The notes under the pieces: generated by a model
Told to the model about the DNA's origin: nothing
What the model saw: the letters and a program-made list of their open reading frames with translations, nothing else
The model's database searches: none
DNA from: CAXTPV01 sp965276715
GTDB taxonomy: Bacteria > Pseudomonadota > Alphaproteobacteria > Acetobacterales > Acetobacteraceae
Length of the DNA stretch: 64,000 nucleotides
NCBI GenBank assembly: GCA_965276715.1
Contig: OZ255622.1
Location: 1,178,001-1,242,000, forward strand
Direction: 5' to 3'
Made by a program: the position numbers and the translations under genes
Shown here: positions 34,842-42,600 of the stretch, one piece after another
Layout of the letters: every line of letters starts with the position of its first letter
How positions within the stretch are numbered: position 1 is the first letter of the stretch

Positions 34842-35004
34842 TGTAGACCATCTGCGTTTGTGACGTTCCGGTTTGCGCAAAACGAGGTGTTAGGAGGTGA
34901 TCCCGTTGCGTCGCCATCGGCAGAATGCCGAGAACCGCCGCTAGCGAAGCAACGCCTCCGGAGAGGACGAGTCGGCTCACAGATTCGGAATTCATAACTG
35001 GCAT
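34819..35004 (-). CDS. Leader-like short protein upstream of the DTMHYPP repeats
   Basis: From ATG 35004 (GGAG upstream) or ATG 34995 the frame codes ~61 residues: NSESVSRLVLSGG, a hydrophobic stretch ASLAAVLGILPMA that could be a signal or leader, then TQRDHLLTPRFAQTG, stopping at 34819. The RDHLLTPRFA peptide recurs in the adjacent frame that carries the DTMHYPP repeats, so the two frames probably formed one gene before a +/-1 shift between the 36 bp repeats. The product family is not recognised. Confidence 0.4.
   Translation of the reverse strand: MPVMNSESVSRLVLSGGVASLAAVLGILPMATQRDHLLTPRFAQTGTSQTQMVYRRNGITS
34877..34912. repeat. 36 bp direct repeat, copy 2
   Basis: Exact copy of 34806-34841. 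Here the minus-strand phase coding RDHLLTPRFA is that of the leader-like frame ending at 34819; in copy 1 it is the phase of the DTMHYPP frame. Confidence 0.9.
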
Positions 35005-35012
35005 ATCCCAGT

Positions 35013-35544
35013 CTCCAATGCGTCGGACGACATGTCCGGCCATGAGACCCAAATAAGTCGACTCGATATCGAAAGACAACGCATTCACTGCCACTTTTTT
35101 GATGGTCTAACACGCCAGTATATACTGTGCCTTTATTAACAAAGAGATATCTGATGTCTCTCAAGTTATCAGTGCGGTGATGTTTGTTAGTGCCAAACAC
35201 GCTCGGATCTGACGTGACGTGTGCCTACCATCGCCGTCAGCGGAATCGATCGGCTTCAGGCCGCGGAGCATCGGTCGTTAGACTGCCAGGTTCGGCGGGA
35301 TCCACCGTGACGGTATCGTCCTCCAGGGGCGCATCCCTCGATCCCGGAGCAGCCAAACGATGGATCGCGTAATGGCCCGAGACGATCCGGACGGTGGGAC
35401 CGCGTCGTCACACTCGTGTCATCTTTCCGGAGCGCCTCGACGAGATGGCATCCAACACGTTGGAGCAGGAGCCCAGGAGCCAGGTATGCCGCCATCGACC
35501 GCACGGTTTGGCGGCCCGCACGCTCATGTGTAACATGGCGGCTT
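35013..35544. other. Gene-free stretch
   Basis: I see no convincing gene here. Open frames on both strands lack protein-like composition. 35100-35200 is AT-rich (runs of T, ATATACTG, TTATTAAC), quite unlike the rest of the window, and could carry a promoter for the minus-strand repeat peptide. The right end leads into the EAL relic, so part may be its decayed upstream domain. Confidence 0.4.
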
Positions 35545-36013
35545 GGGGATCGGTCCATCTCGTTTGTCGGGCTGGCCGAGCGATCCGGCAAAAACCGGAG
35601 TTGTTAGTTCCCGAGTGCTGCATGAGGCGTGTAGGGTCGCTCGAACCTGGCCAGAACCGCTCTCGATTGCAGTCAACATCTCTCGAATGCAAGTAAGGTT
35701 GATCGGCTTCGCCAGGCAGGTCGCCGATGTCCTCACCAAGACTGGACTCGATCCAAACCGCCTGGAGCTGGGATCGGCGAGAGCAACATGACAGGTGATG
35801 TCGACGAAGTTCTGCATTCTGTCAGACAGCTCCCTGGACCAGAGGCGCGCATCGCTCCCGACGTCTGGATATCGAAGCGCATCTGGATCGCCGTGGTCGG
35901 AGAGGGGGGTCAAAAACGAGCAGCAATTTGCAACGCTGCTCGGTATGGGCTGTGACGAGGCTCAGGGGTTCCTCCTTGAGGCCCCGTCAGCGAAGCCGAC
36001 AATGTCCTCGTGA
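35545..36013 (+). pseudogene. Broken EAL-domain (c-di-GMP phosphodiesterase) gene
   Basis: Pieces of an EAL domain occur in order but in different phases: DRSISFVGLAERSG (family DRFIPLAEETG), then VLHEACRVARTWPEPLSIAV NISRMQVR, then QVADVLTKTGLDPNRLEL, and finally FATLLGMGCDEAQGFLLEAP near the end. The catalytic E-x-L, the metal-binding middle and several frames are lost, with stops between pieces. It cannot make an active enzyme. It lies beside the right direct repeat. Confidence 0.75.
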
Positions 36014-36063
36014 AGGACTGACGAGCGGGCGGTTACGACCGCGGTTCGTCGGCTTGTTGGATG

Positions 36064-36125
36064 AGCATCGACCCGGGTCTGGGGCCGGTCGGCCCAGTGG
36101 GGTCCAGGGGTGAAACCCCTTGGAA
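36064..36125. terminator. Paired hairpins after the S10 gene
   Basis: GGGGCCGGTCGGCCC and AGGGGTGAAACCCCT form two short GC hairpins just past the S10 stop (minus strand). The same pair stands in the left repeat at 27661-27705. No T-run follows. They look like a dispersed intergenic palindrome used as a 3' end. Confidence 0.4.
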
Positions 36126-36338
36126 TCCGGAACATTCTACCGTGCGTAGAGCGCGGCCGCGTCGCTGGTCAGGGCCGCGCGCGATCCGGGCCGGGTGTAG
36201 AACATGTGGCCGCCCTTGTAGACGGCGAGGTGGACGCGGTCGCGTCCGACCGGGAGGTGCTCGACGAGCCAGCGCGAGCTGGCGAACGGGCAGACGGTGT
36301 CGAAATAGCCGTTGGCGATCAGGATGTGCAGCGACGGG
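36064..36338. repeat. Right copy of the ~275 bp direct repeat
   Basis: Equals 27645-27920 in the same orientation, ~97% by eye, and is part of the intact S10 gene plus its 3' flank. The interval between repeats holds the DUF4238, SRAP, diguanylate cyclase and repeat-peptide genes. Confidence 0.85.
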
Positions 36339-37660
36339 TTGAGTGCCAGCAGCTTGCGCAGGTCCGGGGTGCCGCGCGCGATGAGGTCGTCGCCCTCCTT
36401 GAAGTCCCAGGCGGCACCCGGCGCGCGATCGAGCAGGTCGTATTTGAGGTCGGTCCGGAAGTCGAGGGTCTGCGCGGCGAAGCCGGTGAAGGCGTTGCCG
36501 TAGGCGCGGCCGAAGCCGGACAGCACCGGATCGGGACTGTCGTGATTGTCGACGCCCTCGGGGAACGGATCCTCGATCGACAGCGTGTCGTCGTAGAGGC
36601 TGTAGAGGCGGCCCTCGCGGCTGCGCACGTCGTGCGCCTCGGGATCGATCCGGCCGCGCTCCTTGGCGACGACGTTCTCGGGCAGGCCGGTCAGGCTGGC
36701 GACCTTGGCATAGAACTGGTTGGCCGCATCCGCGGTCAGCGGCGGCCCGGCGATGGCGGCGAGATAGTCGCCGAAGGCGTAGCGGTAGGCGTCGTCGATC
36801 GCGGCGGTGTTGCTGGCGTCGAGCTGACGGTGCTCGAGCGACGAGGCGGCGAAGCTCGGCAGCACGATCGCGTCGGTGATCGGGTTGTCGGTGTGGCCGA
36901 GCAGGTCGAGCTCGATGGCGGGCGAGACCATCACCATGCCCGACAGCGCGATGTTCTGCTGTTCCTGCAGGGCACGGGCGACCTTGATCGAGCGGATGCC
37001 GCCGTAGCTTTCGCCGACGAGGTATTTCGGCGAGGCGGCGCGGTTGTTCTTGCCGATCAAGAGGCGGATCGCGTCGGCGAAGGCGGCGGCGTCCTGCTTG
37101 ACGCCCCAGAACTGCTTGGCGGCTTCCTCGGGCTTGAGCGGGAGCGAGTAGCCGGTGCCGACGGCGTCGATGAAGACCATGTCGGTGAAGCGGAGCCAAC
37201 TGTCCGGGTTCGGGCCGAGGGTGGCGCGGGCCCCGTCGGCGGGATTGTCGGCGGGAAACTCCAGGACCTCGGGGCCGGCGGCGCCGAGATCGAGGAAGGC
37301 GCTGCCGGCGCCGGGACCGCCGTTGAAGAAGAAGCTGACCGGGCGGGCCGGGGCCTGCGCGCCGTCGGCGGTGAAGGCGACGTAGAACATCCTGGCGGTG
37401 GGCTCGCCCTTGCCGTCACGCAGCGTGAGGGTCCCCGCGGTCGCGGTGTAGGCGATGGATTTGCCGGCGAGCGTGATGGTGTGGCGGGTGACGGCGTCGG
37501 CGGGCAGGAGGGACGCGAGGCCGGCGTCCGCGTGCGGCGTGGTGTCGGTCTCGTGGCCGGGTGGCGCGGTTTTCGCGTCGTCGGCGCGGGCGCCGGGCGA
37601 CATCGCGGCGAGAGCGGCAGCAACGAGGAATGCGGCGAGCGAGCGTTTGCAGACGAACAT
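36137..37660 (-). CDS. S10 family serine carboxypeptidase-like protein, exported
   Basis: About 507 residues with a signal peptide (LAAFLVAAALAAMSPGARA). Oxyanion strand FFNGGPGAGSAFLDL, nucleophile Ser218 in GESYGGIRS, Asp in ANGYFDTVCPF and His in KGGHMFYTRP form the S10 triad. S10 enzymes remove C-terminal residues at acidic pH; bacterial members sit in the periplasm. ATG 37660 is preferred over TTG 37675. It is third in an operon with the M16 and SDR genes. Its last ~200 bp is duplicated at 27645-27920 and, in decayed form, at 26629-26819. Confidence 0.9.
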   Translation of the reverse strand: MFVCKRSLAAFLVAAALAAMSPGARADDAKTAPPGHETDTTPHADAGLASLLPADAVTRHTITLAGKSIAYTATAGTLTLRDGKGEPTARMFYVAFTADGAQAPARPVSFFFNGGPGAGSAFLDLGAAGPEVLEFPADNPADGARATLGPNPDSWLRFTDMVFIDAVGTGYSLPLKPEEAAKQFWGVKQDAAAFADAIRLLIGKNNRAASPKYLVGESYGGIRSIKVARALQEQQNIALSGMVMVSPAIELDLLGHTDNPITDAIVLPSFAASSLEHRQLDASNTAAIDDAYRYAFGDYLAAIAGPPLTADAANQFYAKVASLTGLPENVVAKERGRIDPEAHDVRSREGRLYSLYDDTLSIEDPFPEGVDNHDSPDPVLSGFGRAYGNAFTGFAAQTLDFRTDLKYDLLDRAPGAAWDFKEGDDLIARGTPDLRKLLALNPSLHILIANGYFDTVCPFASSRWLVEHLPVGRDRVHLAVYKGGHMFYTRPGSRAALTSDAAALYAR

Positions 37661-37677
37661 CGGGAGTTTTTCCAATC

Positions 37678-38367
37678 TCAGGCCGGTATTTGCGTCCCGT
37701 CGAAAGCAAAGCAGAGGCCGCTGTGCTCGGGACCCAACCGGTCGAGGACGTCGAGGAGGTGCTGCGCGCTCTGGTCCGGCGTCAGCAGGTCCGAGCGCGC
37801 GAAGGGCGCGCTGAGCCGGGTCGCGACAGTGCCAGGATGGAGCGCCACGCAGAGCTGATCCGGACGCGTGCGCGCCACCTCGATCGCGAGATTGCGGACG
37901 ATCATGTTCAGCGCGGCCTTCGAGGCCCGGTAGCCGTGCCAGCCGCCGAGGCGATTGTCGGAGATGCTGCCGACACGCGCCGAGAGGGCCGCGAAGACCG
38001 CGGTTCCCTGCCCGGCCAGCCGCGGCAGGAAGTGCTTGGCGACGAGCGCCGGCCCAATCGTGTTGATGCGGAACGAGGTCGCGAGCGAAGCGGGATCGAG
38101 GTTGCGATAGGTCTTTTCCGGAGCGAGCGACGGCGCGTGCAGCAGGCCGGTCGCGACCAGGACGAGGCGCAGCGTCATGCCGTCGAGCGTGGCGGCGGCG
38201 TGTTCGATGCTCGCCTCGTCCTCGAGATCGAGCCTGATGCCGGGAGGAGCGGGATCGCGGGCGAAGGTCGCGACATGGGCGAAGCCCGCCTGCGTGCAGA
38301 CTCTGGCGAGGGCTGCCCCGATGCCGCCGCTCGCGCCGATGATGGCGGCGGCGTCGCGCGCGATCAT
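37678..38367 (-). CDS. Short-chain dehydrogenase/reductase
   Basis: About 229 residues. Nucleotide-binding IIGASGGIGAALARV near the N-terminus, then RLDLEDEASIEHAA, and the catalytic triad with S in ALSARVGSI and YRASK (Tyr-x3-Lys). The C-terminal HPGTVATRLSAPF resembles the CsgA/C-factor type SDRs. The substrate is unknown. Start ATG 38367 lies 4 bp after the M16 stop; the S10 start is 17 bp downstream, so the three form an operon. Confidence 0.88.
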   Translation of the reverse strand: MIARDAAAIIGASGGIGAALARVCTQAGFAHVATFARDPAPPGIRLDLEDEASIEHAAATLDGMTLRLVLVATGLLHAPSLAPEKTYRNLDPASLATSFRINTIGPALVAKHFLPRLAGQGTAVFAALSARVGSISDNRLGGWHGYRASKAALNMIVRNLAIEVARTRPDQLCVALHPGTVATRLSAPFARSDLLTPDQSAQHLLDVLDRLGPEHSGLCFAFDGTQIPA

Positions 38368-38371
38368 CGGG

Positions 38372-41041
38372 TCAGAAGCTGGGCTTGGGCGTGGTCCTGG
38401 GCGGTCCCTGGCCGATCTCGGCGAGGTCGCCGGGACGCAGCCACCGGCGCATGGTCGCCTGCAGCTTGGCCGCACTGGTGGCGGCATAGGAGCGGGCGGC
38501 GATGTCGGGCTCGTCGAGCGGCAGGTTGCGGTCGGTCAGGAACAGGTCCTGCATCGCGATCGCGTCGACACTGGCGCGGCGCAGCGGCAGTCGGCGCAGA
38601 AGGGCGGCCTTGGCGAGCTCGAGCTCGTCGTCCGAGACCGGATGGGACTGCAGATCGACGATGTCGGCCAGCGCGAGCGCCTTGGCGCGCGCGACCTTGT
38701 CGGCGTCCGCACCGAACGAGACGGCGTAGTCGGTGCGGGTGCGGCCCCAGTCGAGCTTGCTCGAGACGCCGTAGACATAGCCGTTCCTGACACGGAGGTC
38801 GCGCATCAGGCGCGAGGAGAAGCCGCCGCCGAGCACCTCGTTGCCGAGATCGAGCACGTAGCGATCGGGATCGGTGACGGAGACGGGCAGGCTTTCGGCG
38901 AGCAGCACGGTGGTCTGCAGCGCGCTCGGGTTCGGCACATAGTCGGAGGCGGCCTTGCTGCCCGGGATCGGCGGCAGGTTGACGTCCGGCGTGGGGCCGG
39001 TCGCGTGCCAGTCGCCGAACGTGCGGACGACCACGTCGCGGACATGGGCGGGATCGACATGGCCCGCGACGACGATGGTGGTGAGGTCGGGGCGATAGGT
39101 GCTGCCGACATAGGAGCGGAGGTCGGCCTCGGTGAGGGAGGCGACCGTCGACGGCGTCGCCTGGCGCAGTTCGGGGTCGTTCGAGGGGCGGGTGGCACGA
39201 AGCTGCGCGCGGCCGAAGAGGTAGGAAGGCGCCTGGAGGATACCGGCGAGGCGCTGTTCGGTCTGGCGTTGCACGATCGCGAAATCGCGCGTGGGAAACG
39301 CGGGGTGGAGCTCGCCGTCGGCGAGCAGCGCCATGCCGCGATCGAACCCGCCGGACGCGACCTTGAGATCGAATAACTGGCCGGTATCGAGGTCGGCCGC
39401 GATCGCATCGACCGCGCGTCGATAGGCGAGACGGTCGAGATGGGTGGTGCCGTGATCGTAGAGCGCCTCGGCGAGTTGGGAGACGCCCTCCTTGCCCGCG
39501 GGCTCCTCCAGGGCCGGCTCCTGGCGGATCAGGCCGTAGACGGAGACGGTGTCGCTGACGTCGATCGGGCGGACGATCAGGCGCAGGCCGCTTGGAAGCG
39601 TGGTGATGTCGGGCTTGCCGACGGGCGGGGGGATGTGCAGCGCCGCGAGCGCGCTCGACGCCCAGTCGGGGAGATGGACCGGATGGTCGGGGGCGCTGGC
39701 GAACGACTCCGCCCCGCCGAAGCCGGAGCCGGCGATGGGATGGCCGGCGCTGCGCGGGGTCAGGATCGCGGTGACCTGATGCGCCGGGTCGAGCATCGCG
39801 CGCGCGACGCGGTCGACGTCCGCCGGGGTGACCGCGCGGTAGGCGGCGGCGATGTCGTCCGGCGATCGCAGACCCTGAAAGGCGAGCACGCGCGACCAGG
39901 TCTCGGCCAACTGCTCGATGTCGTTCGCGGCAAAGCCGAGCTGGGCGATCTCCTTCCGCCTGGCGGCCTCGACGAGATCGGCCGGAACGCCCTTGCCGGC
40001 GGCATCCGCGATCACGCGCTCGAGGTCGGCGAGCACCGGGGCGGGATCGGCGCCCTTGGGGAAGGCCGCGAGGGCGACGGCGAAGCCGACATCCTTCTTG
40101 GCGCGGTAGACGAACTGGGCGCCGAGCGCGCGGCCGGCGGGCACGAGGCCGTAGAGTTCGCCGCGCTTGCTGTCGAGCACGTCGGCGAGGATGTCGGCGG
40201 CGGCGAAGTCGCGCGCGGTCAGGCCGGGCATCCGCCATCCGAGCGTCGCGAAGCCGACCGGATAGTCGGTCTGCAGAGCGAGCGTGCGCGGCGCGATGGG
40301 TGAAGCGGTGCCCGTCGCGAGCGGCGGCAACGTCTTGGACGGGATCGCGGCGAAGGCCGCGCGAACCTGCGCGAGCGCACGCGGCGGGTCGACGTCGCCG
40401 GCGATCACCAGGATCGCGTCGTTGGGCGCATACCAGCGTTCGTAGAAGGAGCGGAGAAGGGCGGCATCGGTGCGGTCGAAGCTGTCGCGGGTGCCGAGCG
40501 CGTCGTGCTGATAGGGGGTGCCCGCGAACAGCAGCGACTGGAGCTGGGAGAGATAGACGTAGGCGGGGCTGGAGAGGTCGCGGGAGACTTCCTGCTCGAT
40601 GGCGCCGCGCTCGTGGGTCCAGTCCTCGGGCGCCAGGGTGAGGGCATGCATGCGCAGCGCTTCGATGTGGAGCATGACGGGCAGGTCGTCGGCGGGAGCG
40701 GTGTAGAAATACTGGGTCGCGGTCTCGGTGGTCTGGGCGTTGTATTTGCCGCCCAGGCGGGCGCCGACCGCGGCGAGCTGGTTCTTGTCGAGCGTGTCGC
40801 TGCCGCGGAACATCATGTGTTCGAGCGCGTGCGCGGTGCCGGGGAAGCCCGCCGGCGCCTCGTTGGAGCCGACGAGATAGGTGATCTCGGTGGTGACGAC
40901 GGGTGCGAGCCGGTCGCGGACGATCACCACGCGCAGGCCGTTCGCCAGCGTGGCGCGGAGCGGCGGGTCGGCGAGAGCGGCAGGGATGGCCAGATTGGTC
41001 AGGCAGACGGCGAGGAGCGCGCGGCGCAGGAACGATCTCAA
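38372..41041 (-). CDS. Exported M16 zinc metallopeptidase, two-module (pitrilysin-like)
   Basis: An 889-residue protein with signal peptide (LLAVCLTNLAIPAALA). The inverted zinc motif H-A-L-E-H lies in GTAHALEHMMFRG, with the downstream Glu region following. Two M16 halves are present: the catalytic N half and a C half starting near LRLIVRPIDVSDTVSVYGLI without HxxEH. Such proteins degrade peptides in the periplasm. First gene of the M16-SDR-S10 operon and 95 bp downstream of the GH5 gene. Confidence 0.92.
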   Translation of the reverse strand: MRSFLRRALLAVCLTNLAIPAALADPPLRATLANGLRVVIVRDRLAPVVTTEITYLVGSNEAPAGFPGTAHALEHMMFRGSDTLDKNQLAAVGARLGGKYNAQTTETATQYFYTAPADDLPVMLHIEALRMHALTLAPEDWTHERGAIEQEVSRDLSSPAYVYLSQLQSLLFAGTPYQHDALGTRDSFDRTDAALLRSFYERWYAPNDAILVIAGDVDPPRALAQVRAAFAAIPSKTLPPLATGTASPIAPRTLALQTDYPVGFATLGWRMPGLTARDFAAADILADVLDSKRGELYGLVPAGRALGAQFVYRAKKDVGFAVALAAFPKGADPAPVLADLERVIADAAGKGVPADLVEAARRKEIAQLGFAANDIEQLAETWSRVLAFQGLRSPDDIAAAYRAVTPADVDRVARAMLDPAHQVTAILTPRSAGHPIAGSGFGGAESFASAPDHPVHLPDWASSALAALHIPPPVGKPDITTLPSGLRLIVRPIDVSDTVSVYGLIRQEPALEEPAGKEGVSQLAEALYDHGTTHLDRLAYRRAVDAIAADLDTGQLFDLKVASGGFDRGMALLADGELHPAFPTRDFAIVQRQTEQRLAGILQAPSYLFGRAQLRATRPSNDPELRQATPSTVASLTEADLRSYVGSTYRPDLTTIVVAGHVDPAHVRDVVVRTFGDWHATGPTPDVNLPPIPGSKAASDYVPNPSALQTTVLLAESLPVSVTDPDRYVLDLGNEVLGGGFSSRLMRDLRVRNGYVYGVSSKLDWGRTRTDYAVSFGADADKVARAKALALADIVDLQSHPVSDDELELAKAALLRRLPLRRASVDAIAMQDLFLTDRNLPLDEPDIAARSYAATSAAKLQATMRRWLRPGDLAEIGQGPPRTTPKPSF

Positions 41042-41136
41042 GCGGGGTCACTCCGGTGGACGCGGGACGGTTCGCGCCGCACGGAGGTGGTGTCAATGCT
41101 CGGCCTGGGCAGGGCTCTCCAGCGCCCCCTGCCCCG

Positions 41137-42462
41137 TCACGGGCTGGTGAAGGTCACGGACGCGGATGATCCGTCGGCGCCCATGGCGGCGAAGGAGTTG
41201 GGCAGGGCGGCGCCGTTGAAGGTGGCGCCGACGAGATAGAGGTTGCGGTCGGTCGACGGGCTGTTGCCGTAGGCGTCGTTGAGGAAGGTCACGGTGAGGC
41301 GGTGGGGGCCGGATGCGAAGGGACCTGGGATGGTGACCGCGTCGGTCTGGCCGGAGAAGCGGGTCGTGGTCTCGGTGCGCGGTCCGACGAGGGTGGTGCC
41401 GTCGAGGGTGAGCGCGTACTGGGCGTCGCCCTGATAGGCGTCCTCGGCCAGATACAGCACGATGGCGGACGGGTTGGCCAGGAACTGCTCCATCAGCGTC
41501 ATCTGCGGTTGCTGCACGCCATTGATCGGATCGAGGCGGAGATTGTAGGTGACCGGCCACCAGGGCCCGGCGCCCCACATGGTGACGCCCCAGAAGACAT
41601 CGGCGTCGGCGATCGTAGTGAGCTCGTCGCGGAGCGCCGCCAGGCTGGCCGGGTCGGCGGGCGTTCCGGTCTCGCCCACGAACAGGCGCTGGCCGGTCTG
41701 GCGCGCCCAGGCGATGGCGGGCGCCAACTGCAGCGAACCGACGTCGGACGCGGCGACGGGCAGGCGGTACTGGCCGCTCTGGCCGGGATCGAGATAATTG
41801 TGGATCTCGAAGACGAGGTTGTTCTGCGGGTCGCGCAGCGTGCCGAACAGGGCGGCGCAGAAACTGGCGACGAAATTGTCCGCGTGCTGCCAGTCGGTCG
41901 CGGGGACGGTGATGACGCCGGTGAAGCCGGTGCCGCGGATGTCGGCGATCGCCTGCTGCCAGACCGGCAGGAGCTGGGTGCAGGTCTGGGTGTGGGGTTC
42001 GTTCATCAGGCCGATCGCGACCAGCGGCTTGCCGCGGACGGCGGCCGCGAGCTTGGTCATGACGTCGAGATAGTCGGCTGTCGCTTCCGGGACGATGCCG
42101 ATCGCCTGCGAGCTCGCCGTGCTGTCGGTCCAGATGTAGCCGTAGTTGTGAGGGTCGAGGACGGTCATCGCCCGGGCGGCCTCGTTCTCGGCCATGATCG
42201 ACGTCAGGTCGCCCAGGTAGGCTGGATCGAGCGGGCCGAGGGCCGTCGGCTGAAGCCGTTCGAGCTTGAAGGGCAGACGGATGATGCCCACGCCGTCAGC
42301 CAGCATGGCGGTGGGATCGGGGACGGTCCATTGGCCGGTCTCGACCAGGCCGTGACCCATTTCGAGACCGGACAGGTTGACGCCGAACAGCGGCGTCGCG
42401 CGTGCGCAGAGGGGCGCGACGAGGGACAGGCAAGCGACGAGGATGGGGATTCGCGGCAGCAT
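41137..42462 (-). CDS. Secreted GH5 glycoside hydrolase with C-terminal beta-sandwich (CBM36/60-like)
   Basis: About 441 residues with a signal peptide (LPRIPILVACLSLVAPLCARA). GH5 marks are FGVNLSGLE, IIRLPF, the acid/base Glu in GLMNEPHTQ and the nucleophile Glu in FVGETGTP. A C-terminal module (LYLAEDAYQGDAQYALTLDG, then FLNDAYG-xn-RNLYLVGATFNG) fits calcium-dependent CBM36/60-type carbohydrate binding. It would cleave beta-glucans such as cellulose or xylan-like polymers, perhaps the cell's own exopolysaccharide. ATG 42462 has GAGGA upstream; ATG 42486 is an alternative. Confidence 0.88.
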   Translation of the reverse strand: MLPRIPILVACLSLVAPLCARATPLFGVNLSGLEMGHGLVETGQWTVPDPTAMLADGVGIIRLPFKLERLQPTALGPLDPAYLGDLTSIMAENEAARAMTVLDPHNYGYIWTDSTASSQAIGIVPEATADYLDVMTKLAAAVRGKPLVAIGLMNEPHTQTCTQLLPVWQQAIADIRGTGFTGVITVPATDWQHADNFVASFCAALFGTLRDPQNNLVFEIHNYLDPGQSGQYRLPVAASDVGSLQLAPAIAWARQTGQRLFVGETGTPADPASLAALRDELTTIADADVFWGVTMWGAGPWWPVTYNLRLDPINGVQQPQMTLMEQFLANPSAIVLYLAEDAYQGDAQYALTLDGTTLVGPRTETTTRFSGQTDAVTIPGPFASGPHRLTVTFLNDAYGNSPSTDRNLYLVGATFNGAALPNSFAAMGADGSSASVTFTSP

Positions 42463-42600
42463 CGGGCAGGGTCCTCGCCGGTTCATCGGACAGGAACCAC
42501 GGCGGTTCGTTTCGAGTAAGTCACAAGAATGACGCGGCGGCCGGTCGCCGCCCGGGATCGACACATGCCGGCGGGCGGTTTTGTTGTAGTCAGTCCTTCG

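Larger units (their letters stand above)
34478..34912 (-). other. Coding stretch with five D-T-M/I-H-Y-P-P repeats (candidate multi-core peptide)
   Basis: Reading from about 34912 to the TGA at 34478, the frame codes TQRDHLLTPRFAGSQ, an Ala/Ser linker, then five heptapeptides DTMHYPP (last one DTIHYPP) exactly 19 residues apart. Two alternating spacers separate them: LVAAAEPRKGNV and VLADAGATSHAR. It ends PPLQIG. Within the heptad codons differ silently (ACG/ACC, CAT/CAC, TAC/TAT, CCT/CCC, CCC/CCG) while the residues stay fixed, good evidence for selection on protein. The natural leader is in another frame (34819-35004), so the gene looks frameshifted. No modifying enzyme is seen nearby. Confidence 0.5.
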
